Positions 6,308 to 12,013 of a DNA stretch of 12,013 nt are shown here, piece by piece (position 1 is the first letter of the stretch; every line of letters begins with the position of its first letter). The DNA is from CAZFBR01 sp035353495 [NCBI: uncultured bacterium] (lineage in GTDB: Bacteria; DAOPZR01). Both the position numbers and the translations under genes were made by a program. The DNA is taken from contig CAZFBR010000104.1 of assembly GCA_964517215.1 (NCBI GenBank), positions 1-12,013 of the forward strand, given 5' to 3'. The notes beneath the pieces were generated by a model, which saw nothing but the letters and a program-made list of their open reading frames with translations, was not told the DNA's origin and ran no database searches.

Positions 6308-8653
6308 ATGCTTGACCTGGTGCGGAGCTGGGCACGTCGATTGGTGCTGTACAATCCGCTGTATGCGCTGTCGGCGCTGCTGCTGGTCTACGGCTGCTAT
6401 TACATCACCGGCAACCCGGCGATCACCGGGGACGGCCTGACCAACGACTACATCACGTTCGGCACCTGTCACGCCTACGAACTGGTTATCTATGCGGTTG
6501 GTCTGCTGGTGCTCTTCCGCCGCCGGTTGTGGCGCGACACCGTGATGCTTGGCGTGATCTTTCACCTCGTACGCTATGTGCCGCTGCTGCTGGCGCTGAA
6601 TTTCTTTATCGACCCCGGCCCGGCGACCGGAGCAGTCCTGTTCGGAGTCAGCGTGCTGTTGTTTGCGCTGAAATACGAGGGAATGGTCCGGATTGCCCGA
6701 CTGCCGGTGACGGTCGGGCAGCGGGTACATCAATATGTTGAACTGCTCCTTCTGCTTGGCTGGTTCCCGCTGCTCCTGGCCAATCAGCGGGATGCGGCGG
6801 CATACCATGCCTGGCAGTTCGCGGGCTGGCTGCTGCTGGCGGTGAGCGTGGCGCTCTGGGCGCTGGCCCGGGTGCAGCCGCGTCAGGCAGTCGGTGTCGA
6901 TCCGGTGCTGACTGGCGGGTGGCCATTGGCGGTGAGTGTGGCCGCCAATGCGGTGGGGAGTGTGCTCATCCTGTACTGCATGAATGCGCTAACCTTGGGG
7001 ACGGTTTCGGGATTCCTCTTCCTGCCGCTGGCGGTCGCGTTCGGCCCGGTTGCGCTCATGCTGCTGCGCACCTGCCGGCTGCCGGGGATCGACCGGGAGC
7101 CGCTTCTCGCACTGGCCACCTGGTTGCCGCCGCTGCTGGTGCTCGGGGTGAGCTTTGCGCCGGGTGCATGCCTGGTCCCGTCGCTCAGCCGCTGGTGGTA
7201 TCTCGGGGCAATGACGGTGTTCTATGCGGGCGTGGCGCTGCTCAACTGGTGGCGCTGGCGTGGCGGTGCGGAATGGTTGGGGCTGCTGGCGGCCGGGCTG
7301 ATCGCGCTGGTCAATGTGTTCAACGCGGTCGGCAGCCCGGACGGAAGTTTTTCGCGGGAACTGCTGACCAACTACGCGGTGCTGGTGGTGGTCGGGATCA
7401 TGGCGTACCTGCTGGTCAAGCGGCAGGCGGAAGGGTTCCTCGTTGCGACTGTTTTTTTCTACGGGATGTTCCACGCGCGGATCCTGCGCTGCGGCACCCA
7501 CCTGCTCCCGACGGATACGCCGGGGATGCCGTTCCTCATGTTGCACTTCGCACTGATCATAGCGCTGGCCTATCTCATCCTGCGGCGGCGCTGGTGCGTC
7601 TGCCTGGCGCTGGTCGCGTCGCTGGGCTATCTGGCGGCAGTGCAGGCCAATCACCTGCTGACGTGGAAAACGGGGGCGCCGGTGGCGGCGGTCGATGCGC
7701 TGCTGCTCATGTTCTTCGCGATTACCCGCGACCCGGCCATACTCTGGGCGGTGCTCGGGCAACTGCTGCTGCTCGGCGTCGGGGCGGGATACGGCCGGGT
7801 GGCGGCCTGGCTGGGGCAGGCCAACCGCGGCGTGCTCGCGCTGGGCGGCAGTTTCCTGCTGATCCCCGCTGCGGTGCTGCTGTCGTTGTACAAAGAGCGG
7901 CTGCTGGCCTGGCTGACCCCGCCGGAATTGCCGCTGGACGACGCTGTGCCGCCGGCGGACGGCGGGACGGGAACCGCAGCGGACGAATCTGCGCCTGGCG
8001 CGATGCCGGCGGGCAACGACGGATATGATGGTCCGGCGCTGGCGGAAAGTTGCGGAGCAGAATGCGGTCCGGTGATGGTGGCGCCGGGGATATGGCTGCC
8101 GGCCCGCGAACAAAGTGATGCCACGCCGGCGGAGAGCGACCCGCCGCCGCCCAGGCCGTACCTGTCGCTGCGGGATGCCCGTCCGGCGCCGGCAGCACAG
8201 TCCCCGGCGGCACCTGCGCCGCGTCGTCAGGCAGCACCGGTGCGTCAGGCGTCAACGAACCCGCTGGTACTGGTGCTCGCGGGCGTGCTGGTCGTGGCCG
8301 TCCTCGCATTTTGCGGTCGGGCGCTGATTCCCTGCGGCGAACCCCGAAGCAAGGTCGGCGCGGCGGCGGGCGATATCGGCGCGTTCAATTCTGCGCTGGC
8401 GCTTTATCAGGTTGACGTGAAGGTGCAGCAGTTTCCCGCGACGACGCTGATGCAGCTCTACAGCGACAATGCGGACGGGTGGGCGGGGCCGTACATGGCG
8501 ACGATCACCGACGATCCGTGGGGTAACCGCTATGTCTATACTTCGGACGGCAGCACCTACACCATCCAGTCGCTGCACAATGCGTCATACAATAAGTCGG
8601 AAACCATCCGCTACATCTTCAACCTCGGTGTGATGGAATCGTACCCGCTGTAG
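6308..8653 (+). CDS. Polytopic membrane protein fused to a GspG-like pseudopilin domain
   Basis: This 781-residue protein has three parts. Residues 1 to about 535 are strongly hydrophobic with some 15 or more probable membrane helices and no motif I recognise. Residues about 537-650 form a Pro/Ala/Asp-rich disordered linker. Residues about 651-781 comprise one further membrane helix (NPLVLVLAGVLVVAVLAF) and a domain matching the type II secretion major pseudopilin GspG: SKVGAAAGDIGAFNSALALY then GWAGPYM and DPWGNRYVY (735-743), ending with a short C-terminal strand region. The prepilin signature (G followed by FTLxE) is absent, so the domain should stay anchored rather than be assembled as a pilus subunit. 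The start at 6308 has AGGAG 6 nt upstream and a second GGAGG before it. The gene lies 38 nt after the porin and is probably co-transcribed. The function is unknown; GspG-like domains on non-secretion proteins are known, but I cannot name this combination. Confidence 0.85.
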   Translation: MLDLVRSWARRLVLYNPLYALSALLLVYGCYYITGNPAITGDGLTNDYITFGTCHAYELVIYAVGLLVLFRRRLWRDTVMLGVIFHLVRYVPLLLALNFFIDPGPATGAVLFGVSVLLFALKYEGMVRIARLPVTVGQRVHQYVELLLLLGWFPLLLANQRDAAAYHAWQFAGWLLLAVSVALWALARVQPRQAVGVDPVLTGGWPLAVSVAANAVGSVLILYCMNALTLGTVSGFLFLPLAVAFGPVALMLLRTCRLPGIDREPLLALATWLPPLLVLGVSFAPGACLVPSLSRWWYLGAMTVFYAGVALLNWWRWRGGAEWLGLLAAGLIALVNVFNAVGSPDGSFSRELLTNYAVLVVVGIMAYLLVKRQAEGFLVATVFFYGMFHARILRCGTHLLPTDTPGMPFLMLHFALIIALAYLILRRRWCVCLALVASLGYLAAVQANHLLTWKTGAPVAAVDALLLMFFAITRDPAILWAVLGQLLLLGVGAGYGRVAAWLGQANRGVLALGGSFLLIPAAVLLSLYKERLLAWLTPPELPLDDAVPPADGGTGTAADESAPGAMPAGNDGYDGPALAESCGAECGPVMVAPGIWLPAREQSDATPAESDPPPPRPYLSLRDARPAPAAQSPAAPAPRRQAAPVRQASTNPLVLVLAGVLVVAVLAFCGRALIPCGEPRSKVGAAAGDIGAFNSALALYQVDVKVQQFPATTLMQLYSDNADGWAGPYMATITDDPWGNRYVYTSDGSTYTIQSLHNASYNKSETIRYIFNLGVMESYPL

Positions 8654-8657
8654 GCGA

Positions 8658-8686
8658 TTGACGCCCGCAGCAGACGGTGCTACGAT
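8658..8686 (+). promoter_or_regulatory. Sigma70-type promoter for the aldolase gene
   Basis: TTGACG (8658-8663), a 17-nt spacer, then TACGAT (8681-8686) preceded by TGC (extended -10). It begins 4 nt after the stop of the preceding gene and gives a leader of about 20 nt to the start at 8715. It closely resembles the promoter at 3514-3542 (shared TTGACGCC at the left end and GTGCTACG at the right). Confidence 0.75.
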
Positions 8687-8714
8687 ACGCGCAATTCGGA
8701 ACAGGAGGCAGGGC

Positions 8715-9608
8715 ATGATTACCGGCAAGGATATCAAGGGCGTGATTCCGGCATTGGTGACGCCGTTCACGAAACAGGACCGCGTCGACCTGAAGGGGAT
8801 TGAAACCATCACCCGATACCTGGTGAAGAACGGGGTGCATGCCCTGATGCCCGTGGGCGGGACGGGTGAATTCCCGTCGCTGCTGCGCGAGGAAAAGCGC
8901 GACGTGGTGGCGGCGGTGGCGAGCGTGGCCAAGGGGAAAATCCCGATTATCCCCGGGACGGCGGCGTGCAGCACACGCGAGGTTATCCTGCTGAGCAATG
9001 AAGCGCACGCGGCGGGCGCGGATGCGGTCATTATTACGGCACCGTATTACTTCAAGCTGCCGGAGCAGTCGCTGTTCGAGCATTACGCGACGGTGGCCCG
9101 CAACGTCGGCTGCCCGGTCATCGTGTACAACAATCCGCTCTATACCGGCAACCCGATGGGGCCGCGCCTGCTGGCGAAACTGATGGGGGTGAAGAATATC
9201 ATCGGGGTGAAGAACAGCTCGCCTGACATGGGCGAATTCATCGAGATGCTGCGCCTGTCGCCGCAGGGCAAATCACTGTGCACCGGGATCGACAGCCAGT
9301 TTTATGCGGCGCTGTGCGTGGGGGCGTCCGGTCTCTATTCGACGGCGGCCTGTGTGCTGCCGCGACAGATGGTGCAACTTTATAATCTGACCCTGGCGGG
9401 GAAGCATCGCGCGGCGAATGCGCTCAATATGAAACTGCAGGCGCTGAACAAGTATCTGGAATACGACCCGGGGTATGTGGCGCCGGCCAAGGAAGCGCTT
9501 AATCTGCTCGGGTTGCCCGGCGGCTGCCTGCGCGCCCCGCTGCCCAAACTGACGGCGGCGGAAAAGGCGGGAATCAAAGCGGCATTGCGGGAGATCGGCG
9601 CGTTGTGA
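8715..9608 (+). CDS. DapA/NAL-family class I aldolase or dehydratase, not typical DapA
   Basis: The 297-residue protein is a TIM-barrel pyruvate-type class I enzyme of the dihydrodipicolinate synthase/N-acetylneuraminate lyase family. Visible landmarks are IPALVTPF (11-18), the carboxylate-binding loop GGTGEF (48-53), the catalytic tyrosine Y138 in VYNNP, and the Schiff-base lysine K166 in IGVKNSS. Two features argue against true lysine-pathway DapA. The loop reads GGTGE instead of GTTGE, so the proton-relay threonine (T44 of E. coli DapA) is glycine. The position of Arg138 of DapA, which grips the semialdehyde carboxylate, is Tyr143 (NPLYTG). GGTGEF is the form found in 5-dehydro-4-deoxyglucarate dehydratases, so a sugar-acid dehydratase or aldolase role is more likely; the substrate is open. 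ATG 8715 has AGGAGG 6 nt upstream; a longer frame to 8658 starts inside the -35 box. Confidence 0.88.
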   Translation: MITGKDIKGVIPALVTPFTKQDRVDLKGIETITRYLVKNGVHALMPVGGTGEFPSLLREEKRDVVAAVASVAKGKIPIIPGTAACSTREVILLSNEAHAAGADAVIITAPYYFKLPEQSLFEHYATVARNVGCPVIVYNNPLYTGNPMGPRLLAKLMGVKNIIGVKNSSPDMGEFIEMLRLSPQGKSLCTGIDSQFYAALCVGASGLYSTAACVLPRQMVQLYNLTLAGKHRAANALNMKLQALNKYLEYDPGYVAPAKEALNLLGLPGGCLRAPLPKLTAAEKAGIKAALREIGAL

Positions 9609-9641
9609 ACCGCCAGCAAACGGCGGTTACGTTTCGGTAAC
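9608..9641 (+). terminator. Mutually exclusive hairpins after the aldolase gene
   Basis: AACCGCC (9608-9614) pairs with GGCGGTT (9622-9628), a 7-bp stem with a 7-nt loop starting at the last base of the stop codon. GTTAC (9626-9630) can instead pair with GTAAC (9637-9641). The two stems share 9626-9628, so only one can form. There is no T-run after either. This could be a weak terminator or attenuator between the aldolase and the small zinc-ribbon genes. Confidence 0.4.
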
Positions 9642-9645
9642 GACA

Positions 9646-9651
9646 TACGAT
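9646..9651 (+). promoter_or_regulatory. Possible -10 box for the zinc-ribbon peptide genes
   Basis: TACGAT is the same -10 hexamer as in the aldolase promoter, but here no recognisable -35 box lies 16-18 nt upstream (that place is taken by the hairpin arm) and there is no TG extension. It would place transcription start near 9658, on top of the AAGGAG ribosome site (9658-9663), which is awkward. Weak. Confidence 0.2.
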
Positions 9652-9670
9652 ACGGCCAAGGAGAGGGCAA

Positions 9671-9883
9671 ATGAGCAATGACCAACAGCGTCGTGACGAA
9701 CTGGTGACTGAAGAGGCCCTGGCCGGCGTGGCCGGTGGTGATGGCCCGGGTTTGGGCGGTGAACAGGCGGAATTCACTTGCAATGCCTGCTCTCATACCT
9801 GGACGGGGAGCTCGACGGGTACGCCGCAATGCCCGAAGTGCGGCAGTTGGAACGTTACTAAGGTGGTAATTCCCAGCGCGTGA
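9671..9883 (+). CDS. Double-glycine-leader zinc-ribbon peptide A
   Basis: This 70-residue peptide has two parts. Residues 1-23 are acidic and end VTEEALAGVAGG, the form of double-glycine leaders (pattern L-x-x-V/I-x-G-G) cut by C39 peptidase-exporters in class II bacteriocins and Nif11/NHLP-type RiPPs. The remaining 47 residues begin with a Gly-rich linker that contains a second LGG (28-30), then a zinc ribbon: C37-x2-C40, 13 residues, C54-x2-C57 in CPKCGSWNV. The ribosome site AAGGAG (9658-9663) is 7 nt before the ATG, so translation is well supported. The gene is paralogous to the next one, 46 nt downstream. No peptidase-exporter or modifying enzyme lies nearby. The GG leader reading is inference from pattern; an ordinary cytosolic zinc-ribbon protein with a flexible GG linker is the alternative. 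Cysteines could instead be disulfide-bonded if the product is exported. Confidence 0.8.
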   Translation: MSNDQQRRDELVTEEALAGVAGGDGPGLGGEQAEFTCNACSHTWTGSSTGTPQCPKCGSWNVTKVVIPSA

Positions 9884-9929
9884 CCGGATCGGTGCGGCAG
9901 AGTGACAACGATAAGCGGGGGGTCTAACC

Positions 9930-10112
9930 ATGAAAGAGACGCAATCGTTGGAGGAAATATCGGAACAGATGCTGGCCGGGGTGGCCGGTGGCAGTGGGAT
10001 AACGACCACCTACACCTGTAACGGGTGCGGCTACAGCGTGGTGGCGCATGCTGCGCCAACACGCTGCCCTGAATGCGGCGGAACCAGCTTTACCGGTACA
10101 CAGAGCACGTAA
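9930..10112 (+). CDS. Double-glycine-leader zinc-ribbon peptide B
   Basis: This 60-residue paralogue of the preceding peptide has leader residues 1-21 that read SLEEISEQMLAGVAGG at their end, with LAGVAGG identical to peptide A. The presumed core of 39 residues carries C30-x2-C33, 12 residues, C46-x2-C49 in CPECGG, followed by a Thr/Ser/Gly-rich tail. Over the LAGVAG(G) codons the two genes agree at 19 of 20 bases (9719-9738 against 9972-9991), whereas the ribbons have diverged. A run of six G (9917-9922) 7 nt before the ATG is the likely ribosome site, less canonical than that of peptide A. Probably translated from the same transcript as peptide A. Function unknown: candidates are an exported metal-binding or antimicrobial peptide, or an intracellular zinc protein. 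Confidence 0.78.
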   Translation: MKETQSLEEISEQMLAGVAGGSGITTTYTCNGCGYSVVAHAAPTRCPECGGTSFTGTQST

Positions 10113-10172
10113 GCGCGGCTGTGGCCGGAAATGCCCGGTCGATGGAAAAGTCGCCGCCATGGTGTGCGCAAC

Positions 10173-10202
10173 TTGACAGCAGACCGACTATTATGATTAA
10201 AT
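10173..10202 (+). promoter_or_regulatory. Promoter for rpmF-plsX-fabG
   Basis: A consensus -35 box TTGACA (10173-10178) is followed by an AT-rich stretch. TTAAAT (10197-10202) at an 18-nt spacing is the best -10; TATGAT (10192-10197) is a better hexamer but only 13 nt away. The leader to the ATG at 10261 is about 50 nt and includes a small GCCGG/CCGGC hairpin (10210-10228). This is the only region of the right half that turns AT-rich. Confidence 0.6.
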
Positions 10203-10260
10203 ATCTCGCGCCGGCATTATAGCCCGGCAGAGTTCGCTGTGTGAACAAAGGAGAGTAGTC

Positions 10261-10437
10261 ATGCCGAATCCAAAACGGAAACATGCCAAGCGGCGGATCC
10301 GCAACGTGCGGGCGCAGCAGAAGGCGGTCGCACCCACGCTGGTGGAATGCAGCAACTGCCATGCCAAGCACGAAGCGCATAAGGTGTGCAAAGCGTGCGG
10401 TTACTACAATGGCCGGCAGGTTATCAGCGTCGATTAA
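10261..10437 (+). CDS. rpmF: 50S ribosomal protein L32
   Basis: The 58-residue protein begins with the L32 signature MPNPKRKHAKRR and is strongly basic. It has the zinc-ribbon form of the family: C30-x2-C33 and C43-x2-C46 (VECSNCH, VCKACGYYNG). L32 is a component of the large ribosomal subunit near the peptidyl-transferase region. The ribosome site AAGGAGAG (10248-10255) is strong and well spaced. As in many bacteria it directly precedes plsX (48 nt), linking ribosome and lipid synthesis. The usual upstream partner yceD (DUF177) is absent; the two zinc-ribbon peptides occupy that place. Because all four cysteines are kept, this is the zinc-dependent type rather than a Cys-less variant. Confidence 0.97.
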   Translation: MPNPKRKHAKRRIRNVRAQQKAVAPTLVECSNCHAKHEAHKVCKACGYYNGRQVISVD

Positions 10438-10485
10438 GCAGATCATGACGGGCGGTTTTTTCCGGCGCTGCGACGGTTGACAGGC

Positions 10486-11517
10486 ATGAGTGTCATTGTC
10501 CTTGATGCCGTGGGTGGTGACCATGGGTTGCCTCCGAATCTTGCCGGCGCGCGTTCGGCGGTGGTGGCGATTCCTGAACTGGCGGTGACACTGGCCGGAC
10601 CGGCGGCAGAGATCGGGGCGGCGCTGGGCGCCGGGGCCGGCAGTTTCGCGGTGGTTGATGCGCCGCAGGCGATCGAGATGCATGAGTCGCCGGTGACGGC
10701 ACTGCGGCAGAAGCGGCAATCGAGCATAGCGGTCGGTTTGCGCGAGGTGCGCGACGGCCGCGCGGCGGGGTTCGTTTCCGCCGGCAATACGGGCGCGGTG
10801 ATGGCGGCGGCGAAAACGATTCTCGGGCTCATCCCCGGGATCGCGCGCCCCGCCCTGGTCGCGCCCATTCCCGTGTTCAGCGGCGGCTGGACGATGCTCA
10901 TCGATGTGGGCGCGAATGTCGACTGCAAACCGAAACATCTGGCGCAGTTCGCGCTGATGGGTTCGGTCTACAAGGAACATGCGCTGGGCGTGGCCAAACC
11001 GCGGGTCGGCCTGCTGTCAGTGGGGACGGAAAATGCCAAGGGGAACGAACTGACCAAGGCGACGTTCGCCTTGCTGGAAAAGATGCCCATCAATTTCATC
11101 GGCAATGTCGAGGGCAACCACCTGATGGACGGCAGTGCCGACGTGGTGGTGGCGGACGGATTTGCCGGCAACATCGCACTGAAATTCGGTGAAACCGTGG
11201 CGCTGGGGATTTTCAAGTTTATCAAGGGGCGGGTCGAATGCAATTGGCGCGCCAAGCTCGGTGCGGCGCTGCTCAAACCCGTGTTCATGGACCTGAAGCG
11301 GATGGTGGACTATGCCGAATACGGCGGGGCGCCGCTGCTTGGGGTCAAGGGTTGCTGCATCATCGGGCACGGCAAATCGGACGGTCGCGCCATCCACAAT
11401 GCGCTGCGCACGGCCGACGAGTTTGCGCGGCGGCGGGTGAATGCGATCATCGAGGAGCAGATGGCGGAAATCAACCGGCGCGGCCTGCTGAACGACGCGG
11501 CGGGAAACGGAGAATGA
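10486..11517 (+). CDS. plsX: Phosphate acyltransferase PlsX
   Basis: The 343-residue protein converts acyl-ACP and phosphate into acyl-phosphate, the acyl donor for PlsY in phosphatidic acid synthesis, acting peripherally at the inner membrane. Family motifs are in order: LDAVGGDHG (6-14, with Val where most have Met), KRQSSIAVGL (76-85), SAGNTGA (98-104), IDVGANVDCKP (139-149), LLSVGTENAKGNEL (176-189), DVVVADGFAGNI (219-230), and near the end GAPLLGVKG with IIGHGKSD. Length is normal. The start is uncertain: ATG 10486 gives the normal N-terminus but has no good ribosome site (only CAGG abutting it), and an in-frame TTG at 10477 has none either. A short open frame ATG 10445 to TGA 10480 ends 5 nt before the ATG, so coupled re-initiation is possible. 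It is followed directly by fabG. Confidence 0.96.
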   Translation: MSVIVLDAVGGDHGLPPNLAGARSAVVAIPELAVTLAGPAAEIGAALGAGAGSFAVVDAPQAIEMHESPVTALRQKRQSSIAVGLREVRDGRAAGFVSAGNTGAVMAAAKTILGLIPGIARPALVAPIPVFSGGWTMLIDVGANVDCKPKHLAQFALMGSVYKEHALGVAKPRVGLLSVGTENAKGNELTKATFALLEKMPINFIGNVEGNHLMDGSADVVVADGFAGNIALKFGETVALGIFKFIKGRVECNWRAKLGAALLKPVFMDLKRMVDYAEYGGAPLLGVKGCCIIGHGKSDGRAIHNALRTADEFARRRVNAIIEEQMAEINRRGLLNDAAGNGE

Positions 11518-11519
11518 CC

Positions 11520-12013
11520 ATGAGCGACGAATTGAAGGATATGACCGCGCTGGTGACGGGCGGGGCGCAGGGGATCGGGCGTGCCATCGCCGAGGAACTG
11601 CTGGCGCGCGGGGCGAAGGTGGCCATCGCGGATGTCAACGCGGAAAAGGTGCAGGCGACGGCGGCGGAGCTGGCGGCGCGCGGCACGGTGCTGCCGCTGA
11701 CCGGCAATGTCGCGGTTTCCGCCGACGCGGACGCGCTGGTGGACGGCGTGGTCAAGGCGTGGGGCCGCATTGATATTCTGGTGAACAATGCGGGGATTAC
11801 CCGCGACGGGCTGGCCATGCGCATGAAGGACGAGGACTGGAACCTGGTGCTCGCTGTCAATCTGACGGGCAGTTTTTACTGCGCGCGCGCGGCGGTGAAG
11901 ACCATGCTGCGGCAGCGGGCGGGGCGGATCGTCAATATCGCCTCGGTGGTCGGGGTCATCGGCAATGCGGGGCAGGTCAATTATGCGGCGACCAAGGCGG
12001 GCGTGATCGGCAT
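11520..12013 (+). CDS. fabG: 3-oxoacyl-ACP reductase FabG, cut by the window end
   Basis: The first 164 residues of a short-chain dehydrogenase are present. They carry the NADPH-binding TGGAQGIG (13-20), NNAG (89-92), and the full catalytic set Asn114, Ser142, Tyr155 and Lys159 (in NYAATK). The position directly behind plsX supports FabG, the beta-ketoacyl-ACP reductase of fatty-acid elongation, over other SDR enzymes. GGAG (11509-11512) lies 7 nt before ATG 11520. An in-frame ATG at 11514 would overlap the plsX stop but leaves only 1 nt after the ribosome site. The C-terminal third is missing because the window ends. fabH and fabD, commonly found between plsX and fabG, are not here. Confidence 0.94.
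   Translation, partial: MSDELKDMTALVTGGAQGIGRAIAEELLARGAKVAIADVNAEKVQATAAELAARGTVLPLTGNVAVSADADALVDGVVKAWGRIDILVNNAGITRDGLAMRMKDEDWNLVLAVNLTGSFYCARAAVKTMLRQRAGRIVNIASVVGVIGNAGQVNYAATKAGVIG

Noticed and set aside
6989-8113. 374-codon minus-strand and overlapping 369-codon plus-strand frames
   Set aside because: Both sit within the GspG-fusion gene in other frames; compositions are Arg/Gln or Gly/Ala-biased low-complexity typical of GC shadows.
8658-8714. Upstream TTG extension of the aldolase
   Set aside because: The TTG is the first three bases of the -35 box; ATG 8715 has a perfect AGGAGG and matches the family N-terminus.
10455-10460. T-run between rpmF and plsX as a terminator
   Set aside because: No GC-rich inverted repeat stands immediately before it, and terminating there would separate plsX from its only clear promoter.
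1-12013. CRISPR arrays, insertion sequences, tRNA or rRNA genes
   Set aside because: No regularly spaced repeats, transposase motifs, terminal inverted repeats of element size, or tRNA T-arm/anticodon patterns were found on reading.

Overview
The window is GC-rich DNA from a Gram-negative-type bacterium. The evidence for two membranes is a lipoprotein protease with an LAGC lipobox, a secreted beta-barrel porin, and a pseudopilin-like (GspG) domain. Housekeeping genes (rpmF, plsX, fabG) at the right end mark it as chromosomal. The gene mix (GspG-like domains on unusual proteins, B12-type radical SAM enzyme, plsX directly followed by fabG) would fit the PVC superphylum (Lentisphaerae/Kiritimatiellae-like), but that placement is inference and only tentative.

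Layout, left to right. Positions 1-483 hold no convincing gene but several inverted repeats. A radical SAM enzyme with an N-terminal B12-binding-type region (484-1989, +) runs convergently into a polytopic membrane protein (1916-3463, -), with a 74-bp tail-to-tail coding overlap. That membrane protein and an M48 metalloprotease-TPR lipoprotein (3593-4894, +) are transcribed divergently from two back-to-back sigma70-type promoters whose -35 boxes form one perfect 13-bp palindrome. Next comes a probable two-gene operon: an outer-membrane porin (5073-6269) and a large membrane protein fused to a C-terminal GspG pseudopilin-like domain (6308-8653). A DapA/NAL-family aldolase or dehydratase (8715-9608) has its own clear promoter and lacks key residues of true dihydrodipicolinate synthase.

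The most unusual part is 9671-10112: two tandem small genes encode peptides with near-identical double-glycine leader ends (LAGVAGG) followed not by a typical bacteriocin core but by a four-cysteine zinc ribbon. They lie directly upstream of the lipid-synthesis cluster rpmF-plsX-fabG (10261-12013, fabG cut by the window end). The usual yceD before rpmF and fabH/fabD between plsX and fabG are absent here.

How the genes work together: rpmF-plsX-fabG couples ribosome and membrane-lipid synthesis. The M48 lipoprotein and porin are envelope genes. The radical SAM protein, the membrane protein on the minus strand and the GspG fusion have no assignable pathway from this window. No mobile elements, CRISPR arrays, tRNA or rRNA genes were seen.
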